64,000 bases of DNA, taken from the NCBI RefSeq assembly GCF_013249015.1, contig NZ_JABRPL010000001.1, forward strand, positions 186,001 to 250,000. Reading direction: 5' to 3'. The notes beneath the pieces are model-generated. The model had not been told where the DNA came from. It searched no databases and worked only from the letters and a program-made list of their open reading frames with translations. This DNA comes from Rathayibacter agropyri (lineage in GTDB: Bacteria > Actinomycetota > Actinomycetes > Actinomycetales > Microbacteriaceae). Both the position numbers and the translations under genes were made by a program. Of this stretch, positions 33,836-40,133 are shown piece by piece. Each line of letters opens with the position of its first letter. Position 1 is the first letter of the stretch.

Positions 33836-34327
33836 ATGAAGCGTGTGCCGCCCGCCGAGGGCCAGGAATCCGTCTGGGACTACCCGCGACCGCCGAGGGT
33901 CGAGACCACCGGCGAGCACGTCGTCGTCCGGCTGGGCGGTGCCGTCGTCGCTGAGACGCGCGAGGCGCTTCGTGTGCTCGAGACGAGCCACCCTCCCGTC
34001 TACTACCTGCCCGCTGCATCGTTCGCGCCGGGCGCTCTCGAGCTTGCGCCAGGCCGCAGCTACTGCGAGTTCAAGGGCACCGCCGCCTACCTCACCGTGA
34101 AGGGTGGCGCGGGAGCGGTGGCCGAGGGCGCGGGCTGGACCTACCCGGAGCCGGCGCCCGGCTTCGAAGCGCTCCGTGACATGGTCGCGCTCTACCCCGG
34201 GCGGATGGGTTCGTGCACCGTCGACGGCGAGATGGTGCAGCCGCAGCCGGGCGTCTTTTACGGTGGCTGGATCACCTCCCGCGTGGTCGGCCCCTTTAAA
34301 GGGGCGCGTGGAACGCTGGGCTGGTGA
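33836..34327 (+). CDS. DUF427 domain protein
   Basis: A 163-residue soluble protein of the DUF427 family, a small beta-rich fold of unknown function. Family features are the opening RVPPAEGQESVWDYPRPPRV, GEHVVVRLGGAVVAETREALRVLETSHPPVYYLP, the YCEFKGTAAYLTVKG segment and the late VALYPGRM. ATG 33836 is 7 nt after a TAGCGT -10 box at 33823-33828, so it is probably leaderless; the frame runs open far upstream through the DarT-like gene and that part is a shadow. It is divergent from the DarT-like gene. Confidence 0.8.
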   Translation: MKRVPPAEGQESVWDYPRPPRVETTGEHVVVRLGGAVVAETREALRVLETSHPPVYYLPAASFAPGALELAPGRSYCEFKGTAAYLTVKGGAGAVAEGAGWTYPEPAPGFEALRDMVALYPGRMGSCTVDGEMVQPQPGVFYGGWITSRVVGPFKGARGTLGW

Positions 34328-34458
34328 GTGGACTGTGGCGGCTCTCTGTGCCCCTGGCAGCGCGTGGGACGTCACAGCGGGTAACACCGCGTTGTCGTAG
34401 CTCCCGCCGTGGAACCCTGGCAGCATCGCCGGTGGTCGGCGGTGAGGAGGCGGGACTC

Positions 34459-35757
34459 ATGGCGGACGTGGCGAGCATTGCGAAGGAGTGGGGCTTCGCC
34501 ACCCGGCAGTTGCACGCGGCAGGAGTCGAGGATGCTCTGCACGCGCGGCGCACGCCGATCTACCTCACCGCCGGATTCGGCTTCGACTCGTTCGAGGAGG
34601 GGCGCGAGCGCTTCGCCGGCGCGGACGGATACACCTACACCCGCGTGGGCAATCCGACGACGGACGCCGTAGAGCGACGCCTCGCTGCGCTCGAGGGCGG
34701 CGTGGAAGCGCTCGTCGTCGGGAGCGGGCAGGCCGCGATCACCGTCGCACTGCTGGCACTCGCCTCGGCGGGCGACCACGTCGTCGCCGCGGCCAGCCTC
34801 TACGAGGGCACCCGCAACCTCCTGCTCGAGAATTTCGCTCGCCTGGGCATCACGACGACCTTCGTCGCGGACGCCGGTGATTCCTCCGCCTGGGCGGACG
34901 CGATCACCGAACGCACGCGGGCCGTGCTCATCGAGCCGATCCCGAACCCGCGCAACGACCTGGTCGACATCGGTCTCGTCGCCGACGTCGCGCACCGCGC
35001 CGGTGTCCCTTTGGTCGTCGATAACACGTTCGCTACTCCGTATCTGCTCCGACCGATCGAGCACGGCGCCGACGTGGTCGTGCACTCGGCGAGCAAGTTC
35101 CTCGCCGGGCACGGCGCCGTCATCGCCGGAGTCGTCGTTGACGCCGGTCGTTTCGACTGGACGGCCCGCCCCGCGGCCTTCCCGCACCTCGCCGCACACG
35201 GTCCTGACCCCGCCCGTGCCTTCCTCCGCTACGCCCGCGACGTGGTCGCTTCCCGGATGGGTCCAACCGTCTCGCCGCTCACCTCGTTCCTGCTCGAGCA
35301 GGGTCTCGAGACCCTGTCGCTCCGTGTTCGGCACCAGTCGCGGAACGCCCTGCGCATCGCCCGCTGGCTGGAGCGGCGACCCGAGGTCGCACGCGTGGAC
35401 TACAGCGGCCTCGCCTCCAGTCCGTCGCACGCGCTGGCGCGGCGGCTCCTGCCGCTCGGGCAAGGCTCGGTCTTCTCCTTCACGCTCCGCGGGGGTGAGG
35501 AGTCGGCGCGCCGCTTCTCGGACTCGCTCTCCGTGTTCACGCGGATGACCCATCTCGGCGACGTCCGCTCACTGGTGCTGCACCCGGCGAGCACCACGCA
35601 CACTGGACGCCCCGCGGAACAGCTGGCCGCCGCCGGGATCGGGCCGGGGCTGCTCCGGCTGTCCATCGGCATCGAGGACGTGCAGGATCTGCTGGCCGAT
35701 CTGGCCCGCGGCCTCGATGCCGTAACCCTGGCGCGAGTTCTGGCGGAGGCGTCGTGA
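34459..35757 (+). CDS. metY: O-acetylhomoserine sulfhydrylase-type PLP enzyme
   Basis: Cys/Met metabolism PLP enzyme that probably makes homocysteine from O-acetylhomoserine and sulfide, or another thiol. The 432-residue protein begins [21 protein letters not shown] and shows [23 protein letters not shown], the [11 protein letters not shown] cofactor loop, [26 protein letters not shown] and the PLP lysine in [14 protein letters not shown] 34459 has GAGGAGG 8 nt upstream. The stop overlaps the following flavin monooxygenase by 4 bp, which suggests coupling of sulfur release from an organosulfur compound to its reassimilation. No SAM riboswitch was recognised upstream. Confidence 0.88.
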   Translation: MADVASIAKEWGFATRQLHAAGVEDALHARRTPIYLTAGFGFDSFEEGRERFAGADGYTYTRVGNPTTDAVERRLAALEGGVEALVVGSGQAAITVALLALASAGDHVVAAASLYEGTRNLLLENFARLGITTTFVADAGDSSAWADAITERTRAVLIEPIPNPRNDLVDIGLVADVAHRAGVPLVVDNTFATPYLLRPIEHGADVVVHSASKFLAGHGAVIAGVVVDAGRFDWTARPAAFPHLAAHGPDPARAFLRYARDVVASRMGPTVSPLTSFLLEQGLETLSLRVRHQSRNALRIARWLERRPEVARVDYSGLASSPSHALARRLLPLGQGSVFSFTLRGGEESARRFSDSLSVFTRMTHLGDVRSLVLHPASTTHTGRPAEQLAAAGIGPGLLRLSIGIEDVQDLLADLARGLDAVTLARVLAEAS

Positions 35758-37067
35758 GCGTCCCGCAGCACTTCGCCTGGTTCCTCTCTCGCGGTTTTGG
35801 CCCGCAAGCGTGGGGGCAGCCCGCCTGGGAGTGGGACCATTCCTGGACGACCTCCGACCTCTACCGCCGGGGTGCCCAGGAACTCGAGCAGGCCGGGTTC
35901 GACCTCGTCCTCATCGAGGACGCGCTTTCGCTCGGCTCCGCGAGCACCCTCGACCTTCGGGTGCGCCGTGCGTACGGCGGACCCAAGCACGACCCGCTCT
36001 TGCTCGCGCCCTCGCTCTTCGACGCCACCCGGCACCTCGGAGTCGCTCCGACCGTGAATCCGATGGCGTACAGCCCCTACCAGGCCGCCCGGCAGTTCGC
36101 CACGCTCCAGCATCTCGGTGAGGGCCGGCTCGGGCTGAACGTCGTGACTGATGTGGGCAGCAGTCGCCACTTCGGCATCGACCCGCTCCCGCATGACGGC
36201 GCCTACGACCGCGCTCACGAGTGGCTGGACTCCATCCGCGAGCTCTGGCGTAGCTGGGACCACGGCGCCCTCGTGCAGGACGAGGCGACAGGCCGTTTCG
36301 CCGACGGTGACCGCCTGCGCGCCGTTCAGCACCGCGGGCGCCACTACTCCTTCGACGGACCGCTCAACGCTCTGCCCTTCGACTCCGGAGAGCCGGTGAT
36401 CGTGTCGCCGGGAGGGTCGCCCCGCGGCATCGACTTCGCTGGCGCGCAGTCCGGCGTGCAGCTGGCCCTCGCCCCGCTCGACACCGCCGCCGTTCGCGCC
36501 TACCGTGAGCGGGCGCGCGCCGCGGTCGCTGCCCACGGACGAGACCCCGACGACCTCACCGTGCTGTTCGTGGTGAAGCCGGTCGTGGTCGCGAGCCGGG
36601 AAGAGGCGGAACGTCTCGTCGCCGCCTCCGCGCACCCCGATGAGGAGGCGCTGCTGACCATCGCCGTCGGCCAGTCGAGCGACCTCGAGACCGATCTCAC
36701 CGCGCTCGACCTCGACCGGCCGGTGCACCCCTCGGCCTTCGGCGAGCACGTGTCGCGCGGCAGCGTCGCCGGCCTCTACGGGAAGGCTGGCCCGGATGCT
36801 CCGCTGCGCGAACTCCTCACCGCCAAGGCCCGGCTCGGCCTGATCGCCGACCGGAGCGGCTTCGTCGGCACCGCGGAGGAGGTAGCGGACTTCGTTCAGG
36901 AGCTGGGCGAGGACGCGGACAACGATGGTCTCGCCTTCTCGGGCGACTTTCACCCGACCACGCTGCACCGGATGCTCGACGAACTCGTGCCGATCCTGCG
37001 TCGTCGCGGGATCCTCCGCCGCGGCTACCCGGGCGGCGGGCTGCGGGGGAGTCTCGCGGAGTTTTAG
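35754..37067 (+). CDS. Luciferase-like FMNH2-dependent monooxygenase (NtaA/SnaA/DszA type)
   Basis: A 437-residue TIM-barrel flavin monooxygenase of the NtaA/SnaA/DszA branch, members of which oxidise nitrilotriacetate, streptogramins or organosulfur compounds using FMNH2 from a separate reductase. Landmarks are WEWDHSWTTSDLYRRGAQ, FDLVLIEDAL, LGVAPTVNPMAYSPYQAARQFATLQHL, LNVVTDVG and VIVSPGGSPRGIDFA. It overlaps metY by 4 bp, so a sulfur-containing substrate is the favoured inference; no reductase is adjacent. The stop codon lies a few bases from an IS481 remnant, but the C-terminus looks complete. Confidence 0.85.
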   Translation: MSVPQHFAWFLSRGFGPQAWGQPAWEWDHSWTTSDLYRRGAQELEQAGFDLVLIEDALSLGSASTLDLRVRRAYGGPKHDPLLLAPSLFDATRHLGVAPTVNPMAYSPYQAARQFATLQHLGEGRLGLNVVTDVGSSRHFGIDPLPHDGAYDRAHEWLDSIRELWRSWDHGALVQDEATGRFADGDRLRAVQHRGRHYSFDGPLNALPFDSGEPVIVSPGGSPRGIDFAGAQSGVQLALAPLDTAAVRAYRERARAAVAAHGRDPDDLTVLFVVKPVVVASREEAERLVAASAHPDEEALLTIAVGQSSDLETDLTALDLDRPVHPSAFGEHVSRGSVAGLYGKAGPDAPLRELLTAKARLGLIADRSGFVGTAEEVADFVQELGEDADNDGLAFSGDFHPTTLHRMLDELVPILRRRGILRRGYPGGGLRGSLAEF

Positions 37068-37150
37068 CTGGAATTGGTTCTGGCTGCTTCGCTAAGGTCG
37101 GGGCGGGCGTAGGCCCATTCGGTGGCGAGGGCGCGGTTGAGCAGTCGCTG
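37068..37150 (-). pseudogene. IS481-family transposase fragment
   Basis: On the minus strand 37068-37150 encodes a short piece similar to the C-terminal integrase core of IS481 transposases: RLLNRALATEWAYARPDLS, then EAAR, reminiscent of the family block N-R-T-L-A-T-E-W-A-Y-x-R-x-x-x-S-E. Only about 27 codons remain and no catalytic DDE residues are present. It abuts the monooxygenase stop. It is a decayed mobile-element scar at the edge of the accessory region. Confidence 0.6.
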
Positions 37151-37404
37151 ATGAGATCAATGAGCGCGCAGCACTTGAGTGAGCGCGGCCTGTAGAGGTG
37201 TGAAGGAAGCTACTCTGCGTACACAGGATATTCCTGACACACAGGATAGTCAGGCGCGAGATACCTGGAAAGTACTGGGTTTGGAAAGTACTGGGTTTGT
37301 TTCTTGGTCTTCTGCTTCTCGCCCTTGGTCTGGTGGTAAATGGCTGAGCTGTAAGCTTCTGGGATGCGAGTGAAGAGTGTCGGACGCTCGGTGCGGGACC
37401 GGTC
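37151..37404. other. Lower-GC intergenic scar without a supported gene
   Basis: This stretch has visibly more A and T than its surroundings, no reading frame with native codon use, and several short repeats described separately. Together with the IS481 remnant it looks like the debris of an insertion. No promoter or RNA gene was recognised in it. Confidence 0.5.
37221..37298. repeat. Two pairs of short direct repeats
   Basis: GGAAAGTACTGGGTTT occurs twice in direct tandem at 37267-37282 and 37283-37298. Slightly upstream ACACAGGATA occurs at 37221-37230 and again at 37239-37248. The tandem 16-mer is exact, which suggests a recent duplication or slippage event in the lower-GC scar. Confidence 0.8.
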
Positions 37405-37626
37405 GTGGCGCAATTTAGCCTCCCCGCGAAGGTAGTCTGCCGGGACGGCTCTTCCCTCGTACCGCCCGGAACTACTGCCCTCATTGTGGTCAGCCTGAGC
37501 GCCAGCGTCGGTTTTATCGCCTTTGCTCTTGCGGCTCGAATTCGGTCTATGAGCCTGGCAGCTCGTGTCCTTCTCTCCGTGGGAGTCGCTTTCGTCTCCG
37601 CTGTACTTCTGCTTGTTGAGGTGTAA
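37405..37626 (+). CDS. Possible small two-span membrane protein
   Basis: A 73-residue reading frame from GTG 37405. Residues about 24-44 (TALIVVSLSASVGFIAFALAA) in shortened form and 50-72 (LAARVLLSVGVAFVSAVLLL) are strongly hydrophobic and are linked by a positively charged RIRSMS turn, the layout of a small membrane hairpin. No homologue is recognised and the ribosome binding site is weak. Third codon positions are less GC-rich than in neighbouring genes, consistent with foreign origin. It could be spurious. Confidence 0.35.
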   Translation: MAQFSLPAKVVCRDGSSLVPPGTTALIVVSLSASVGFIAFALAARIRSMSLAARVLLSVGVAFVSAVLLLVEV

Positions 37627-37682
37627 CCCACGTCGTCGGGGAGGTCGTCGCTCAGGCCACCCGCCCATTCTCCCCCGGGGAA

Positions 37683-38327
37683 CTACACCGAGACGAGTAG
37701 CGCGCGTGCCCCGTCGATCCCCGTCCCGTCGAGTTGCCAATCTGGGCGCACCAACGTCTCCGGAGTAACGCGGAAGCGTCTCTCCTCGACGCCTTTACCG
37801 TCCGGCCCGACGACGCGGTGGACGCCGTTCGGACGATAGCCGAGCGCCTCCGACACGCGAATCGACGCGGTATTCCACGACAGAGCAGCGCTTTCCGCGA
37901 CCTCTGCCCCCAGGTGGTCGAAGGCGAAGAGTAGCGCCGCTGCCCGCATCTCGCGGCCGAGTCCGCGCCCCTGCGCGGAGTGCGTGAGCCACGAGCCGGA
38001 GGCGAGCGTGCGCGTCGCCGCGAAAGACTCGGCGACGATGTCCTGGCAGCCGATGACCACGCCGTCCTCGATCACCGCGAAGGCGACGCGCCAGGAGCTT
38101 GGCAACGTGTGCGCGCGCAGCGACCAGTGGTACCGGGCGAGCTCGGCGGGCAGCCGCTCTGCCGGTGCCTGCGCCCACGGCGAGGGAAACGGCGAGCGGT
38201 CGGGCTCGTGGATCCCGGCGACGGCCGCGGCACCGAGTCCTCCGAGATCGGCGTCGCGCACCGGATGCAGCACGAGCCGCGGCGTGCGCAACTCCAGCGA
38301 GAACAGGGGCCAGGGGTCGATGCTCAT
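37683..38327 (-). CDS. GNAT acetyltransferase, RimJ/RimL-like
   Basis: A 214-residue GNAT enzyme that transfers acetyl from acetyl-CoA, typically to an alpha-amino group. Landmarks are ELRTPRLVLHPVRDADLGGL at the N-terminus, the acetyl-CoA loop region GSWLTHSAQGRGLGREMRAAALLFAF, and SWNTASIRVSEALGYRPNGVHRV, as in RimJ/RimL proteins. I chose ATG 38327, 6 nt after a TACCGT -10 box, over a start 14 codons upstream. It diverges from the RiPP precursor and shares the upstream region carrying the cluster palindrome, so it may acetylate the mature peptide, as reported for an acetyltransferase in the goadsporin cluster; it may equally be an unrelated housekeeping gene. Confidence 0.85.
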   Translation of the reverse strand: MSIDPWPLFSLELRTPRLVLHPVRDADLGGLGAAAVAGIHEPDRSPFPSPWAQAPAERLPAELARYHWSLRAHTLPSSWRVAFAVIEDGVVIGCQDIVAESFAATRTLASGSWLTHSAQGRGLGREMRAAALLFAFDHLGAEVAESAALSWNTASIRVSEALGYRPNGVHRVVGPDGKGVEERRFRVTPETLVRPDWQLDGTGIDGARALLVSV

Positions 38328-38398
38328 TCGAGCACGGTACAGCGGCGCGCTGGTGCTGGCCGATGCCACTCTGCGTGCCGCGGCGGGGCAGTCAGCGC

Positions 38399-38412
38399 AT
38401 GACGTCCGTCAT
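38399..38412. promoter_or_regulatory. Palindrome ATGACG-TC-CGTCAT upstream of the RiPP precursor
   Basis: A perfect 6-bp inverted repeat with a 2-nt centre lies in the 277-nt region between the GNAT gene and the precursor. The same pattern, ATGAC-N4-GTCAT, recurs at 51810-51823 before the ABC-2 exporter operon. It is the best candidate binding site for the cluster's LuxR-type response regulator. A possible -10 box for the precursor, TACCGT, lies downstream at 38482-38487. CCGGTGATA, at 38442-38450, is also found near the second palindrome. Confidence 0.6.
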
Positions 38413-38566
38413 CCGCTCTCGCTGACAGCGCTGCGTGTGAGCCGGTGATAGGGGGCAGTGCTGCTCGCGACCGGCGGCTTCTACCGTTGTGAACATCCGG
38501 ACGACGGGCGGCGGAATGGCTGCTCGGCCCGAGGAATCCCTCCCCATTCCGGACACCACCCCCTCC

Positions 38567-38583
38567 GTCGACTGCACGTCGAC
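38567..38583 (+). promoter_or_regulatory. Leader hairpin before the precursor ribosome binding site
   Basis: GTCGAC occurs at 38567-38572 and 38578-38583 with a 5-nt spacer. Because the hexamer is self-complementary the two copies can pair as a hairpin in the mRNA leader, ending 8 nt before the AGAAAGG ribosome binding site at 38591-38597. It could stabilise the precursor message or serve as a protein site; neither is shown. Confidence 0.35.
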
Positions 38584-38604
38584 CAACCTCAGAAAGGTCC
38601 AGTC

Positions 38605-38754
38605 ATGCCCAAGAACATCGCACTGAACGACATCGAAATCGAGACCCTGGTGAGCACCGAGGATCTCGAGGCTGAGACGGGCGGTGGAACCTTCGGAACC
38701 TTCGGCAGCGCGGGCTGCCCCGGTAGCTTCGGCACCTTCGGCTGCGGTAGCTGA
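38605..38754 (+). CDS. LAP/TOMM-type RiPP precursor peptide
   Basis: A 49-residue precursor, too small to be obvious without its context. The leader (1-27) is acidic, with NDIEIETLVSTEDLEAE, and ends in Gly26-Gly27. Val16 and Leu21 fall at -12 and -7 of a C39-type double-glycine site, although -4 is Glu24 where a hydrophobic residue is usual. The core (28-49) has no charged residue. It consists of six [T/S/C]-x-G triplets followed by Cys-Gly-Ser. Thr29, Thr32, Ser35, Cys38, Ser41, Thr44, Cys47 and Ser49 are each preceded by Gly, giving up to eight azole sites of the Gly-azole type known from microcin B17. AGAAAGG lies 7 nt before ATG 38605. Enzymes for heterocyclisation, oxidation and export follow. 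Confidence 0.85.
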   Translation: MPKNIALNDIEIETLVSTEDLEAETGGGTFGTFGSAGCPGSFGTFGCGS

Positions 38755-38764
38755 TCGGCGGGCG

Positions 38765-38809
38765 CTCGGGGGCCATGGGAGTTCGCATGCTCCCCGCCCC
38801 CGAGTTTGT
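38765..38809 (+). terminator. Attenuator or terminator hairpin after the precursor gene
   Basis: CTCGGGGGC (38765-38773) pairs perfectly with GCCCCCGAG (38796-38804), and an inner GGGAG (38777-38781) pairs with CTCCC (38790-38794). This gives about 14 paired bases, followed directly by TTTGT. It begins 10 nt after the precursor stop. A leaky terminator here would produce more precursor than enzyme message, a common arrangement in RiPP clusters. Confidence 0.7.
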
Positions 38810-38836
38810 CCAACCACCACGCACGTCGCCACGACA

Positions 38837-38861
38837 GCAACTCCCCGTGCGACGGAGTTGC
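38837..38861 (+). terminator. Second hairpin between precursor and P450 genes
   Basis: GCAACTCC (38837-38844) and GGAGTTGC (38854-38861) form a perfect 8-bp stem with a 9-nt loop, 32 nt after the first hairpin and 46 nt before the P450 start. It could be a second terminator, an RNA-processing site, or part of a control that lowers read-through into the biosynthetic operon. Confidence 0.45.
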
Positions 38862-38906
38862 CGCGGTTTCGGATCGCCATACCACGAGCGCAAGGAGAAG
38901 GGGCAC

Positions 38907-40133
38907 GTGATGACTCCCGGTCGAGAGGCCCGACTGCTCGCCCATCTGGGTCTTGGCGGCCCGCGCGGTCGCCGCCTCCGCCAACTTTTCGCAGAGGCAG
39001 CCAGCGATCACCTTGTGCTGCGCCGCGGTCGGCTCGTCGCTGTGTATGGCGCGGACGAGATCCGCGCGATCACCGCCTCCGACGCGGTCCAGATGCCGAC
39101 TCCGCGGTTCCCGCAGGCCGTGCGCGACGCCGTGCCCTCCTTCGTCGATCTCTTCGCCGAGACCCTTCCCTTTCGCGAGCCGGAGGCACACGCCCGGCTG
39201 CGCGGCATCCTCCTCAGCCATTTCACTCCGCGGAACGTGACGTCCCTCGACGCGCAGATCGCGGCTCTCGCGGCCGAACTCGTCGACGCGGCAGCGACGG
39301 GTGACACGGTCGATCTCGTCTCAGCCGTCGCCGATCCGCTCTCGACTCGAGTCATTGCGACCCTGATCGGCGCCCCCCGTCCGCTCTGGGAGGCACTCGA
39401 TCGCGCGGGTCACGCGATGCTCGCGCGCGTCACCACCACCTACCTCGGAGAGGGAGCGGCCTCCACCCCGCCCATCGATGAGAGAGGCTTTACCCAGGTG
39501 TGCGCGCTGCTGCGGGAGATCCTGAGCGCGCCGACCCTGCCCGCGCACTCGGTCGGCGCCTCTCTGCAAGTGGCCGTCGCTGCTGGGGATGTGACGGCGC
39601 GCGAGGCACTCGGTCTCCTCATGCTGCTCTACATGACCGGCGTCGACACGGTGGCGGCCGCGGTCGCCACGGCCGCCCTGAACCTGCTCGAGCACCCCGA
39701 TCGGGCAGCCGAGATCGCGCGCGACCCCCGTTGTGCGGGCCCGTTCGTTGACGAGGTACTCCGCTTGGACCCGCCGCTGCCCTACTCCATCCGCGCGGTG
39801 CGCTCGAAGGCGGAGGTCGCCGGCATTCGGCTTTCCCCGGGCGACCGCGTCGTGCTCTGCCAGGCGTCGGCCGGACTCGACCCGCGGCGTTTCCCCGATC
39901 CGCTTGCCTTCCTCCCCGGCGAGCGCCCGCCCTCGCTCTCCTTCGGTCACGGCCTGCACCGCTGTCTCGGGGCGGCTCTCGCTCGGCAGCAGGTGGCGGC
40001 GGTCGTCCTGCGACTGGCGACTCTCGGCGTGAGCGCGGAGTTCGACGACCTCGCCTGGACGCCTCTCCCGAGCATCCACACGCCCATCACGCTGCCGGTG
40101 CGGATTAGTGTCGCCGCGGGAGGAGCCGCATGA
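38907..40133 (+). CDS. Cytochrome P450 of the LAP cluster
   Basis: A 408-residue bacterial P450, probably a tailoring oxidase for the azole peptide. The I-helix oxygen-activation region is MTGVDTVAAAV, the ExxR pair is in VDEVLRLDPPLP, and the haem loop is FGHGLHRCLGAALA with the cysteine ligand near residue 353. It is soluble, with no membrane anchor. I chose GTG 38907 with AAGGAG 9 nt upstream (ATG 38910 is equivalent); the longer frame from 38775 runs through the hairpins. It overlaps the next gene by 4 bp. No ferredoxin or reductase is adjacent. Its position as the first gene after the precursor makes a role in maturation likely, but the reaction is unknown. Confidence 0.9.
   Translation: MMTPGREARLLAHLGLGGPRGRRLRQLFAEAASDHLVLRRGRLVAVYGADEIRAITASDAVQMPTPRFPQAVRDAVPSFVDLFAETLPFREPEAHARLRGILLSHFTPRNVTSLDAQIAALAAELVDAAATGDTVDLVSAVADPLSTRVIATLIGAPRPLWEALDRAGHAMLARVTTTYLGEGAASTPPIDERGFTQVCALLREILSAPTLPAHSVGASLQVAVAAGDVTAREALGLLMLLYMTGVDTVAAAVATAALNLLEHPDRAAEIARDPRCAGPFVDEVLRLDPPLPYSIRAVRSKAEVAGIRLSPGDRVVLCQASAGLDPRRFPDPLAFLPGERPPSLSFGHGLHRCLGAALARQQVAAVVLRLATLGVSAEFDDLAWTPLPSIHTPITLPVRISVAAGGAA

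Noticed and set aside
34328-34458. SAM riboswitch upstream of the metY-like gene
   Set aside because: A GGAACCCTGGCAGC stretch vaguely recalls SAM-IV elements, but the pairing pattern and the rest of the core are absent.
37092-37740. Two minus-strand open frames of about 175 codons in the scar region
   Set aside because: Both have shadow-like composition, and one runs out of frame through the IS481 remnant; neither has a ribosome binding site or domain.
38775-38906. N-terminal extension of the P450 starting at 38775
   Set aside because: It would begin inside the first hairpin and cross the second; the segment has no P450 similarity, and GTG 38907 has an AAGGAG site.
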